A DNA stretch of 64,000 nt from Calvatia gigantea. Taxonomy: Eukaryota; Basidiomycota; Agaricomycetes; Agaricales; Lycoperdaceae. This document shows positions 1-10,901 of the stretch, piece by piece. The stretch covers positions 558,001 through 622,000 of the forward strand of contig JACAAK010000006.1 in assembly GCA_025093985.1 (NCBI GenBank). The letters are read 5' to 3'. Position 1 is the stretch's first letter; each line of letters starts with the position of its first letter. The notes beneath the pieces were generated by a model, which made no database searches, was not told the DNA's origin, and saw nothing but the letters and a program-made list of their open reading frames with translations. A program made the position numbers and the translations under genes.

Positions 1-1455
1 CTCTGACAGAAGCTGTCGAGATGTCGAACGTTATCTGCATGCACAATTCTCGAAGATACGCGAAAGCTACTCCGACTCTATACCCCCTCTTTGGCCTTCC
101 GAGACTGATTCCTTAACTGTTACACGTGCGTCATCCGGATTGTTTGTCTTTGCCTCGACGCTGGTTGGATATCTTCTGGGTGGAGATCCTGTCCTTCGCC
201 TCAACCAAATCGTAGGCCTGATCGAAAGATCAGGCGACCAAATAGCCATTATCCGGCAAAACCCATTCAGGCCGCTTGACTTATTGTACAACCAGATTAT
301 GTCCGACATTCCAGAAGAGGTCCTTTCGACCACAATGCACCTTTTGGGATTCTATCTCGCCGAGGCCGCACTGAAGCTCCCCCTGTCACCCATCCCACTT
401 CTTATAGCAAGTAATATCTTGGGGTATGAACAACATGCAACTTATGCTGCTTTGCGCAAGCTGCACTCGGTCCTTGCATGCCCGCTCCCTAATGAAGCAC
501 ATCGCCGACCTATTCGCTTCCTTCATGCCTCGTTTTCGGATTTTATTACAGATTCCTCTCGTTCTCAAGCATATTATATTGATCAAAGTCAAGAGCTCAC
601 TCATGTATGGCAATGTTGTACCAGAATTCTTCGCCAATATGCAGTGAGTTGTAGTAAGTCAGATCACTCCTCTTCTGTTTGTGTTACGACTGAGAGTAAA
701 CACAGCGCATGTCGATATTAGCCTTTCCTGGCTACCCAGTGGTTCGAAGAGCTTGTTCCAGGCCCGCATATTGACACACGCCCAATATTGGTGGCGGCAG
801 GCACTCATCAGATTATGGGGGCGCTTGTCTCATTCTATTTGCCTGTTGGTCGATCACCTCTCTTTGGTCAGGATTTTCCAGGAATTAGGTCCAAGCATAT
901 TCTTTGGTGTAGAAAGGGAGGAATACCCGATAAGCCTATTTTTCACCTGGTTGGAATATGATGTACGTGACTCTTCCGAAAAAGAAAATACTATGCAACT
1001 AATATCCTCTTTTGTTTTATTGCGTCAGGCTCCTTTGGATTTTCGGACTCAACTTGTGGTTGAAAGATTCCCTCTTCACAAACTTGATACCGACCGCCTA
1101 ATCAGATCTCTGTACACCCAGCAGTGGGGTATTGCCTGGAGAGGGTCTGGGAACCACTTTACCTTTGCTGACTCAACCGCCACCAAGGTATGTAAACCTA
1201 CATGAAATTTGCTTCCCAAGGTTTCAAGGATTGTTTCTTTAGGGATCTCATGTTTTCCAATGGGCCAAAGGAAAAGATGCCCTTTGGAAGCAATCTGGTG
1301 TACTAGTAAGGGAATTGCTTGAGGCGAAAACGGCGGTTGTTAGAGTAATTCGGCTTGAGCCATCAAAGCTCTGTGTTCTGATTGGGCCAGTCAACAACCA
1401 TCATGCGATAACATACTATGTCCTTCCGTACACTAGTGACATTGAATCAGTGTAA
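1..1455 (+). CDS. NACHT-type NLR-like protein, copy A (5' end outside window)
   Basis: This is the 3' part of a STAND/NLR-like gene. It starts inside the region just after the NACHT ATPase core (SSGLFVFASTLVGYLLGGDP, near 135-190) and continues through a helical region (MHLLGFYLAEAALKL). After an intron at about 652-708 it enters a C-terminal domain shared by all copies here. Two further introns (about 962-1027 and 1187-1241; GT donors, AG acceptors) join conserved blocks such as RTQLVVERFPLHKLDTDRL and AKTAVVRVIRLEPSKLCVL. The frame stays open through all four visible exons to TAA at 1453-1455. It is the only copy in the cluster without a visible lesion, but the P-loop end is not in the window. 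Fungal NACHT proteins are linked to self/non-self recognition and programmed cell death; that role is inferred here from the family. A tail-to-tail YIF1 pseudogene follows. Confidence 0.8.
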
Positions 1456-1594
1456 CTTTCAGTTGTAAACCCCTCTCTCGTACTTGACCTGCTGTTTCCT
1501 TGCACTGAAAGGGTCATTTTATCGACCACAGAGAAACCCCAGATTAAAACCACTGGTAAAGAGTCACTGAAGCCCATTCTATTCTCTGCCGCCC

Positions 1595-3334
1595 TCAGAT
1601 GCAAACAAGACAGCCATGTAAAGGATGTGGAAAACGACCTCGAAGAACAGGAATGCGACCCTTCTTCGACGTTGTGCGACGTTCAGTGGCGATTGTCTGG
1701 GTTGGTCGAGATAAATACCGGAGGTGTCTGGGAAACCAACAGAGCACGCAGCTTTTGAAACAGCGTCTATTCAGGCAAGCTTGCGTGGTGGGGGAGTCGG
1801 ACATATGACTTACAGCTCGGAAGCGGGAGTTGGAAGGGATAGATGAAGACGAGGGTCCATGGGGGACTGGAGAATTTGAGTAAGTCAGCTGTGGTGGTAA
1901 GGATCACGCTGGAGGGAACGAGCGTAAGTAACAGACAAAATGCATAAAGAAGGGGTCTGCGTATCCAGCGAATTTGTATCCTCCATAAGCAATCAAGCCA
2001 ATGACTTGGCATGACCCTTGGATGTTCAGGAAGTGGCAACCGAGCTTGACAAAGACGAAGTCTAGCGGGACGACTGTAAGCGCTCGTGAGGCGCTCTCGC
2101 CCAAAATCTGTAGTGGGTGTTAACCTGGGCAACATAAATGTCGTGACAGAAAGCACATACTTTGGGGTTGAAAATTTTCTCTAGGCCCTTGTGAACGGCC
2201 AGTCAATAAGATGTATGTCACGATAGCCATGGCTGAAAAAAGCAGTTAGGGAATCGGTTTAAAAGTACAGCGCGTCCAGTGTCGCTTACCCGGGGTATAC
2301 AAGTCTGGGCTGTTAATACCCTCTCTAGGAGGCTGCCATTTACTTCGACCATTCTCCGTCCTCCTTGCCTTCCTCACTCAGGGTTTATGGCCCACGGGAA
2401 CGGGATGAATCTTAGCGTATGTATGACATACGAACTGGAGACGTTGAAGCGGCATTTCAAGTTCATAGACGGGAAGAGCGTACCGAACTGCCGAACCCAA
2501 AAGTTAACATTAAATTGCGAAACTAAGTAGGCGTTTGGAAAGGCTCACTTTCCGCTGCATGCATTCCTATCCTGCTGCAGCTGCACTGTAGCCAAGCTGC
2601 ACCCTCAACTGCGCCGTCGCACCATCAATACTCCATGCCCCAAAGTCCGGAGCTGGTATGCCACCATCTTCATCTCCCGCGGGATCAATCGATCACCATC
2701 GGCTGGAACCATGTTTATGTAGTGCCGGTGGTGCGTTAGCGTGGCTTGTGTGGACCAGCGCAGTATCATCCTGCCCGCGGGTGTAATGGCTGCTGGTGGG
2801 GCTAATTATAGCCGAACGGACTGGTTTATGCCGGTACCTACGGGGGAATATGGCCGTCCCCTGCGTCTGTGGAGCCCCATATTGTTGAAGAGATAAGAAG
2901 CGGGGCATAAAGGGAATTGGTTCCCCCAACAGGTTCAACCAAGGGCTTTCGCTCCAAAAAGAGGAGGCTCCTGCGCTCCATGCAAGCCACTGCAGCTCTA
3001 TCCTTTCTATTAATAGCAACAGGCAGTGGCTTCCCCGCAAAGCGAGTGTTGGTATTGAAATATTGGGCTTGAGTGTCCTCTATCAGGAGCTGAGTGAATT
3101 TCCCCCTTGTATCGGCACGCACCGTCTCCAAGGTCACGCCACCCAAAATCAAGGATGATTCAGCGCTGTAAACTTAGCGTCACAGGAGGCCGCGAAGCGA
3201 CTATAGCAGTTTCTGGATTCGACCGACGAATATCATCGGCGTCTGGGGAGAAACTGGGGTTGAGGGAGGTTCTGGGATGTACGCAGGGTGTGTTGGTACG
3301 GGGGTGTCTGAGCGGAGGCGGAGACTGGAAGTGA
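1595..3334 (-). pseudogene. YIF1 (Hrf1 family) pseudogene, copy 1
   Basis: This is a duplicated and decayed copy of the intact YIF1 at 15902-17329. Recognisable exons include the membrane block ALTVVPLDFVFVKLGCHFLN (about 2040-2100), the IAYGGYKF block, the exon coding for the YELETLKRHF-type sequence read antisense, and the proline-rich N-terminus (FHFQSPPPLRHP, about 3290-3335). It cannot make the protein. Relative to the intact copy, one extra base lies in the exon at about 2200-2210, the N-terminal exon near 2540-2690 is scrambled, and about 290 bp of foreign sequence interrupts the proline/glutamine-rich N-terminal exon (about 2890-3180). The first intron-like junction near 2285 has a GT donor where the intact gene uses GC. 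Convergent with NACHT copy A. Confidence 0.8.
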
Positions 3335-3757
3335 AATTTCAGAAGCGGCCGCTCGTGACTCCGGACAGTGGGACTTTTCACTGGGCTAGTAAAATTCGTT
3401 TTGACCGTTGAGCGCAGTGATTCCCGATGTTGTTTCGGCGGACGTGTGGCCGTTGGGACATGGAGCGTCTCAAAAGTAAATAACTAATATCACGTAATAT
3501 TTCCCCGCGAAATTCAGGGAAAACCTCCTGGTGGTCGTCGATATCGATCAAGCTTTGAGGCCTGAGGCACGATGCAAGATTCGTGATGCATTGGTGCATT
3601 GATGGGTGTCGTTTCAATTTAGAACAGGCGGCTAGACACCGTCGCTCTATTTCTAACGCTCGTACAGTCGCTCTACAGTCGCTCTACGCATGTATTCTAA
3701 CACCCAGCCTCGTGCCACTCTTCCATCCACTCCAACCTTACACTCTCCGGACCAAAC
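3335..3757. promoter_or_regulatory. Duplicated spacer: YIF1 upstream region and NACHT B promoter region
   Basis: This spacer separates a minus-strand YIF1 copy from the next plus-strand NACHT copy. The part next to YIF1 (about 3440-3505, ending in AAAGTAAATAACTAATAT) matches 17385-17455 upstream of the intact YIF1. The part next to NACHT B (about 3590-3757, ending in ACACTCTCCGGACCAAAC just before the ATG) matches 10750-10901 upstream of NACHT D. It also contains a short tandem repeat, CAGTCGCTCTA, around 3665-3690. The conservation directly before both ATGs suggests a shared core promoter. That is inference; no factor site was recognised. Confidence 0.5.
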
Positions 3758-6290
3758 ATGAATCGGCTTAAACGATTCTACGAGGAAGCTTTATATCATG
3801 TTCTTCAACTCGATTCTGATTTCGCGACCTTGATACCTACCACTTCCAGCGCATCTGTTGTTACTCGAGTCAAAGCAAATCGGTCATTACATGTACCAGC
3901 CGCTGGGGAGCTTTCACCGCAAAATTCGTCATCCACTCCCTCCAAAGTCGAGTCTGATTCTCAGGAGGCAAATGCAGACCTATCCCCCAACCGGCTGAAC
4001 GCGGATCGGACGAGTAAGAATCCTCCGGGTGTCCTCGCGGCAGCGCTCCCCTGACAATGTTTCATAGCACAACTTAATGTGGCTGCCTTTGAGAATGCCC
4101 GAATCGCCACGGGTGAGTTCAGACTCCACCTCCGTCGGTCCTGGTTATCAATAAGCTAACTTATCTCTATCTGACCAGCGCCAGCCAGAGAGATTTTACC
4201 ATATAGCCCAACCAAATCCTTCCTTCCTTCTCATGCTCCTCTTGGGGCTGCCCAGGCCCCGCCTTTAGCCCCTCAATACGTGAATGCGGACGTAACCCGA
4301 AGTATGTCAGATGTGCATACAGGAGGTGAATATAATCAAAGTCTTCACGAGACCCGTTTCCAATAATGCTTTGTAGGTCCAGCGAAAGTCAACTACTACG
4401 AAAATGCGAGCAACTTTGTCATTTACAACCCAGTTATGGGGAAAACATCCGGATCACCCCCAACCATACGGGTATCAATGGTGAGTATTTGACTCTCAAT
4501 GTTCAAATCAACCGTCAACGTTGACCCAAGATATGTTTCCAGTTATGGAGAAAATGCTCCCATATGTTATCTCAGGAGCCGAGTATGATTCTGATGTCCG
4601 TGATTCACCTCCTCAGTGCCATCCCGGAACTCGGACTCTGATCTTAGAAGATATTCAAAAGCGCATTCATGACCCGTACATGGCAACGAGGGTAATCTGG
4701 ATTTATGGGCCAGTAGGCGTTGGCAAATCCGCAGTTATGCAAACCCTGCAGAAGCTGAGGCGTCACGGGACGCAATCTTCACGACGCTGTTCTTTTCACG
4801 CCCGAACGAACGTGACGACCCAAAGAAGGCCTTCCCTACTCTCGCATATGGTCTTGCGGTGTTCAACCCATGGTATCGGCGTTACGTTGGGGAGAGACTC
4901 GCTCGCGATCCCGCATTCCTAGCGAAATCCATAGACGAACAATTGCAGCGCCTCTTCGTCACTCCTTTTCTTACTCCTTTCACTGAAGGCCCATATTCAT
5001 TTCGGCTCCCAACGATGGATTATTTTCTTGGATGGTCTAGATGAATGTCGCGGCAAGAAAGAGCAGACTAGGATACTGGACCTGATCCGCAACTCTATGC
5101 CTCATCGTGCGGCGTTCACTCCGTTCATCTGGGTCATCGCGAGCCGGCCCGAGAAGCACCCGGAGGCGCAGTTCTCGAAACTCAGGACCGACGTTGGGGG
5201 ATTTTGGGAATTGGAGGTGCCTGTTGACTCCGACCGAAGCTCCTGGGACGTCGAGCATTATCTACACAGAAAGTTTTCGGAGATGCGCGAACAGCACCAC
5301 GACTCCATACCTCGTCCTTGGCCGCCCGAGACTGAATTCTTGACGCTGTCGCGCGCGTCATCTGGATTGTTTGTCTTTGCCTCGACACTGGTGGCATATC
5401 TTCTTGGTGGAGAACCCGTTATTTGCCTCAAGCATGTCGTGGCCCTGATTGAGAACTCAAGGGACCAGACAGACAACCTCTTGCAAAATCCATTCAAAAT
5501 TCTTGACTTGTTGTATACCCAGATTATGTCCGACGTTCCTCCTGAGATCCTTCCTACCACGATGCATCTGCTAGGATTCTACCTCGTCGGGGCTGCTCTG
5601 AAGCTCTCTTCGGATCCTGCCTCACTCCTTATAGCAAGTAACATCCTGGGGTTGGAGCAACATGCGACTTATGCCGCATTGCGCAAGTTGCATTCGGTTC
5701 TCGTATGCCCAGTCCCTCATGAGGCGCACACTCGATCTATCGAGTTTCTTCATGCTTCATTTTCTGATTTCATCACGGATGCCTCTCGTTCTGGGGCCTA
5801 TCATATCGATTTGAACCAAGCGGTCACCCACATATGGCAAAGCCATACCAAAATCCTTTGTCAGTATGGGATTAGCCACAGTAAGCCAACTTGATCACTC
5901 TCGCTTATCTGGTACTAAGAGTAGACACAGCCTTCGCTGATATTAGTCTTTCTTGGCTCTCCGCCAATAACGCACTGGAATCGCAGACTATTCTGCTGAA
6001 GGCTGCATGACGTCGGTGGGTGAAGACCCTGGTTGAACTGAGGATGCCCTCTCCCCGGGAGCGTCATGCTGCCCAGCTATTGATTGACCAATCTTCCCTG
6101 GTTGGGATTTTCCGGGAATTGGGTCCAATAATATTCCCTGGTATCTACAGGCGATTATCCCCAACGAAGGATTTTTTCGCCTGGGTGGACTCCATTTTTC
6201 AATGAAAAAAATAATTTTGAATCTGATATCTCCTTGTTTTAGGCCCCTCTTGAAACAGACGTGAATGCACAGTTGGTCCCCAGAATGTAA
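3758..6290 (+). pseudogene. NACHT-type NLR-like pseudogene, copy B
   Basis: Exon 1 starts MNRLKRFYEEALYHVLQLDS at 3758. Short exons follow (about 4070-4115, 4180-4303, 4378-4480), the last carrying the motif ENASNFVIYNPVMG. The NACHT exon starts near 4540 (PPQCHPGTRT). The P-loop GPVGVGKSA is intact at about 4708-4735. One base is missing a few codons later (about 4746) and one extra base occurs at about 4988-4992, so roughly 80 codons between are out of frame and meet a stop. Downstream the original frame resumes with the Walker B block FLDGLDECRGKKE and runs to 5894. The next exon has an in-frame TGA at 6008-6010. The last C-terminal exons found in copies A and E are absent, and the reading ends near 6290. 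It is therefore a dead, 3'-truncated copy. Confidence 0.85.
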
Positions 6291-6419
6291 AGAGAGATAT
6301 GCCTCAAAGGTCGTGGAGGGCAGATACAGAGGGTTCGGTACTTACACTATTTTCACGACAACCTTTTCTAACATCTCATTGACCGGCTACTAGCTGTTTT
6401 TCCAAGCAACTCCCCCACC

Positions 6420-8616
6420 AGTCAGCAGACTATGGAAGAAAACGTCCAGATAACCCACAGCTGGAGAGGTTCCAACGGTCGGTATCATGCCTATCAATGC
6501 TCAACGTAAGGCTGATGGCCAATGACCCTAGTTTTAAAGGAAATGCTCCAGTACGTTATTCCTGGAACTGGCTATGACTCCTATGCTCGCGACACACCTC
6601 CCACATGTCATCCTGGTACTCGAAGCCAAATTGCCAAAGGCGTTCAAACATGCATTCACGACCCCACTGCGGCAACGCAGATGGTCTATATTTGTGGGCC
6701 GGGGTGTGGGCAAATCAACGATCATGCAAACCCTTACTGAATCAGAGTCGTCGCGTCAGACCACTTTTTCAACACTCTTCTTTTCACGCCCAAACGAACG
6801 CGGTGACCCGAGGAAGGTCTTCACGACTCTCGCATATGGTCTTGCTGTGCTCAACGCGGAGTATCGGCATTACATTGGGAGGAGGCTCATAGACGAACCC
6901 ACCTTCCTAATGGGGTCCATGGAAGGACAGTTTCAGCGCCTGTTTGTCATTCCCTTTGTCGAGAAGCGCATTAATTTTGGTTCGCAGTATTGGACTATAT
7001 TTGTGGACGGACTAGACGAGTGCCAGGGTGTGAGAGAACAGTGTAAAATAGTGGACTTGATACGCGATTCCATTCTCCACCACGCCGCATCCGCTCCCCT
7101 CATCTGGATCATTGCCAGCCGACCTGAAGTGCACTTGATAGGGCGATTTATGGAAGCTGAGGCTTACATCGAGAGCTTCCGGAAATTCGATGTACCCATC
7201 GATTCTGACGAAAGTACTCGAGATATTGAATGCTATCTCCGTGCGCGGTTTTCGGAGATGCATGAAAAGCACCCTGATTATGTCTCTCCTCTTTGGCCTC
7301 CCGAGACCGATGTCCTGAAGATCATCATTAGGACCGTTTGTCTTTGCCTCAACGCTGATTGGGTATCTCTCCTGCGGCAATCCTGTATCCCGTTTGAAAC
7401 GCATCCTGGTTGTGATCTAGAAACCAGAAACTCAAACGGCGACCGTTCGACCCAACCCACCCCACATGCTTAATTTATCATTTGCTCAAATCATATCAGA
7501 GGTGCCCAGTGACCTCTTCCCGGCTGGCAAACTTCTCCTTGGGTTCTACCTCCTCCAGGCTGCTCAAGTGCTCGAAGAGGAATCCGTTCCGCTTCTGTTA
7601 GCAAGTAATATCCTAGCGTTGGGTGAGCGCAAAACTTATGCCATTTTACAAAACCTGGATCCTGTCCTTGCACCCCCGCCACCTGATGAAGCCGAATACC
7701 AACCTCTCCGCTTCCTCCATGCATCATTTCCCGATTTTCTCCAAGATGCCTCTCGTTCTGGAGTCTATCATGTTGATTTGAGCCAAGAGGTCACCCACCT
7801 CTGGTGGTGCTGTACCAGGGTTCCTCGCCAACATGTGATCAACCGCGGTAAGCCCCCCTACTCTGCTGTTTATAAGTGTCGCTGAGGACAGCTGCAGCAT
7901 ACAGCAACGTTAGTCTTTCCTGGCAATCCACTACCACCCCACCATACACTCAGGCCCTCCTGCTGGGAAGCGCCCAGCAACTGTGCATGAAAATGCTTGT
8001 CCAATTGTGGGCGGTTACTCCCAGCGATTCCGGTGGCATCCACCTTTTGATTGACCGACCCTCCTTAATTGGCGTTTTCCGTGAATTGGGACCAGCCTCT
8101 CGGCATCGAAGACATAAAATATGCGATAGATGTTTTCGCTTGGCTGGATTACCACGTGCGTTGTTCCTTGCAGGAAATGAATTGCAAACCTGAATGCTTA
8201 CTTGTTCCAGGCTCCTCATGAGCTTCGACAATGCCTCATAGTCGAGACGTTCCCACTCGAAGACCTTGATTTGGACCGATTGTTCAAGTCTGTCTGTGCT
8301 CAACATTGGTGCTGGAGCCGGCGTAGGTCCCCGAGCGGGCTCCACTTCCATGCTGTTGATCTGTCTTCGATTGAGGTGCGTCAACCTGCCTGAAACCTAC
8401 ACCACACTTAGAGAAATTTTTTGGAAGGGCCTCACTGTTGCTCAATTAGCGCAGGCGAAGGAAGTTCTTTGGGAGCCATCAAGCACACTGGGGGAATTGG
8501 TGCGGGCGCGGAATGGGATTGTGAGGGTTATTGGGTCTGAGCCAGCAGAGCGTCACGTTATAGTTGGGCCTAACTCTTGGACAGAGGTGTACTATATCCT
8601 TCCATATACTGGTTAA
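6420..8616 (+). pseudogene. NACHT-type NLR-like pseudogene, copy C
   Basis: This copy begins without exon 1, directly with a degraded leader (MEENVQITHSW near 6432) and the NACHT exon from about 6525 (MLQYVIPGTGYDS). Two bases are missing inside the P-loop itself (about 6697-6703): compared with copy D, GPAGVGKS becomes GPGCGQIN in one frame, and GRGVGKST appears in the next. The frame then runs through FVDGLDECQGVRE (Walker B region) to about 7310. There a second deletion replaces the SSGLFVFASTL block and shifts frame again. The helical block resumes in a third frame at 7466 (LLLGFYLLQAAQVL). C-terminal exons persist to TAA at 8614-8616 with the ending EVYYILPYTG. At least two frameshifts make it a pseudogene. 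It lies immediately after truncated copy B. Confidence 0.85.
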
Positions 8617-8984
8617 TACGAGACGTCCGGACTAAAATCTGCGGAATGCAAATTATCATTAGTATTGTCTTCCATAAGGGCCCAAATTTCGCACAAGGAC
8701 AACTGACACGCAAAGAAGTCTCGGAAACTCAAGGAGGCTCATAACTGAGAGCTTGGGATTGCCCAGCTTACCTCCCTGAAATTTATGTGAAAGGGTCCCA
8801 TTCATAAATGAAGGCAACATCCCAATTGTCCGGGACCGAAACCCTGAAACCCAAATTACAGTCGCTAGCAGAGCATCACATTGACAGATCTTCCGCATGG
8901 CACTCAGACACGACGGGGGCAGCCATGTGAAGGAACAAAAAGACAGCCTTACAGGGGAATTTACTCCTTCCCTAACATTATCCG
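8617..8984. other. Spacer without recognised gene
   Basis: This stretch lies between the stop codon of copy C and the next NACHT 3' remnant. A 79-codon minus-strand reading frame crosses it, but it has no recognisable motif. It is probably decayed duplicated sequence. Confidence 0.4.
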
Positions 8985-8989
8985 GGGTT

Positions 8990-9113
8990 CATAGCCCTCT
9001 TTGGAACCAGTATGGTGTACTAAGCCCTGTATTATGGTTAGGAAGGCAGCCTCCGACCGCGTGGTAACAGCATACTATGTCCTCCGTATGCTGGCGACGT
9101 TGAATCAGTGTGA
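8990..9113 (+). pseudogene. NACHT C-terminal exon remnant (sixth copy)
   Basis: A short stretch matches the last exon of the NACHT copies. CCCTCTTTGGAACCAGTATG near 8995 parallels CCCTTTGGAAGCAATCTGGT of copy A. ACAGCATACTATGTCCTCCG near 9067 parallels the exon coding ITYYVLPYT, followed by GTTGAATCAGTGTGA (copy A: ATTGAATCAGTGTAA). The sequence after it also matches the spacer after copy A (CCTTGCACTGGAAGGGCCAT against CCTTGCACTGAAAGGGTCAT). It is only about 120 bp with no open frame, so it is a remnant. It implies another NACHT copy once stood between copy C and the second YIF1. Confidence 0.65.
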
Positions 9114-9289
9114 TTTTTCACTTGTTAATTCCTTTGTCTGATTACATGAACCTTGACCCGCCGATTCCTTGCACTGGAAGGGCCATTTCGCCTCTGAGAT
9201 GGTCAGTCTATTTCATCAACCACGGAGAAAGCCTAAATTAAACCACTACATAGTAAAGAGTCATTGAGGCCTACTGTTCTCTGTCATCC

Positions 9290-9800
9290 TCAAATGCTAA
9301 CAAGGAAAAAATCTGGAAAACGGCCGCAAAGAACAGAAATGTGATCCTTCTCCAACGTTGCGCGGGGTTAACAGTGGCGATTGTTGTTGAATCAGGTTCG
9401 TCGAGATGAATACCGGGGGGTCCGGGAGAACAACAGAGCATAGTGGACGCAGCTTTTAAGCAGCATCTATTCAGACAAGCTTGGGAGGTAGAAGTGTTGG
9501 AGGTGGCGTTGGCGAGGAAGGCATAGATAGGGGCGAGGGTCCATAGGGGACCAGAGAATTTGAGGAAGTCAGCTGTGATGGTAAGGACACGCTGGAGGAA
9601 GCAAGCATAAATAACAGGAAAATGCATAAAGAGGGGGTCTGCATACCCGACGGATTTGCACCCTCCATAAGCGGTCAAGTCAACGACTTGACTTGACCCT
9701 TGGATGCTCAAGAAGTAGCAACCCGACCGGACGAAAACAAAATCTGGCAGGACGGCCATGAGCACTTGTCAAGCGCTCCCAACCAGAATCTGTAGTGGGC
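9290..9800 (-). pseudogene. YIF1 (Hrf1 family) pseudogene, copy 2, truncated
   Basis: Only the C-terminal half of YIF1 is present. It includes LPDFVFVRSGCYFLSIQGSS, then the VLTITADFLKFSGPLWTLAP membrane block, and a C-terminal exon with the NPAQR element (T-T-I-A-T-V-N-P-A-Q-R-W-R-R-I-T-F) near 9320-9400. The conserved N-terminal proline/glutamine-rich exon and the DINSPDLYIP exon are missing. Upstream, beyond about 9800, similarity to the intact gene fades. Its position, convergent with a NACHT 3' end, is the same as for the other two YIF1 copies. Confidence 0.75.
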
Positions 9801-10745
9801 GTTAACTTGGATAAGGTATATACAGTCACAAAAAACCCTTACTTACTTTCGGATATGGTTCTTGACCTTTCGTCTTCCCCTGAATAGAGGCCTCAGTAGC
9901 GTATGATTCCGGCCTATAGCTGCGTGGTCGGCATTAGGGTAGAATAGTTAGACGTAGCGAAACTCGAAAGGAACATGATTTTTAAAGTCGGACTCACGGA
10001 GAGAGTCCTCTCCTGCACTAATGGTGTTTCCGATGCAGATGTATAGCAGCCTTGTCTACGAGTCATGGAAATCATCGAGGAACTGCAAACATTTTCTGAT
10101 CTTCTCGCAAAGGTGAGTGGGGGCGCGGAGAAGGTGCAAACACTATGTCAGACTATGCTCGATCTACCATGGCGCTCCAGTGAATTGTCATGCAGTTTGA
10201 AGAAACATTGCGGATGAACATACCTGTTTCATCCCCCCTCGTTGCCTTTACCAAATCACTCAGGTCGATCAGAACCCCCAAACCCTCTTCTATCCTCCCT
10301 ATCCCAATGTGCTGATAAGAGGAGGTCCCCGAAGCACGAAGAAAAGAGCGGATGCGGAATACTGGCCCTACCTTTCCTATATGTTCTCCTAGTATAAAAA
10401 TTTGAACAAAGACCACGCCAAGGTAAAGCGTACTTTGTTGGGTCTCTCGGCACCGGGCTAGGATTTTGGATGCGGACACGTTATAACATATCCTTTGGCG
10501 TCTAAGACCGGGATTGGAAGGCGTGGCGTCCCGCAGAGACAAGTTGCAAAAATAATGTTGGCCCGGGAGGTGTTCTGCAAGCGCAATCCCATAGAACATG
10601 TGGGGATGAGGGGGGGAGATGTTCGAGCCGGGAAGAGTTGGATTTATCAATCTATGTTTTGGCGGGTTTTGCGGTAGAGACTTAGTATTTGGTACCTGGA
10701 CCTGAGGGTGGATGCCTATGAACTGATGCATGTTGCATAGGTGCT
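9801..10745. other. Unit 2 spacer, no recognised gene
   Basis: About 950 bp separate the truncated YIF1 from the NACHT D promoter. A minus-strand open frame of 233 codons crosses 10153-10854. Its beginning runs into sequence duplicated upstream of NACHT B, and it shows no family motif, so I do not call it a gene. A short plus-strand frame (MEIIEELQTFSDLLAK at 10064, followed by a GTGAGT donor) could be a stray first exon; nothing recognisable follows it. Confidence 0.35.
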
Positions 10746-10901
10746 GATGGAGGGATGCTGTCGTTCCAACCTGGAACCGGCGCCTACTAGACACGGTCAC
10801 TCTCATTCTAACGCCCACACTGTCACTCCACATATGCATTCTGACGCCCAACATCGTGATTCTCTTCCACCCACTTCATCATTACACTCTCCGGACCAAA
10901 C

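Noticed and set aside
10153..10854. 233-codon minus-strand frame in the unit 2 spacer
   Set aside because: Its start overlaps DNA duplicated upstream of NACHT B, where the frame is not kept. No motif was seen.
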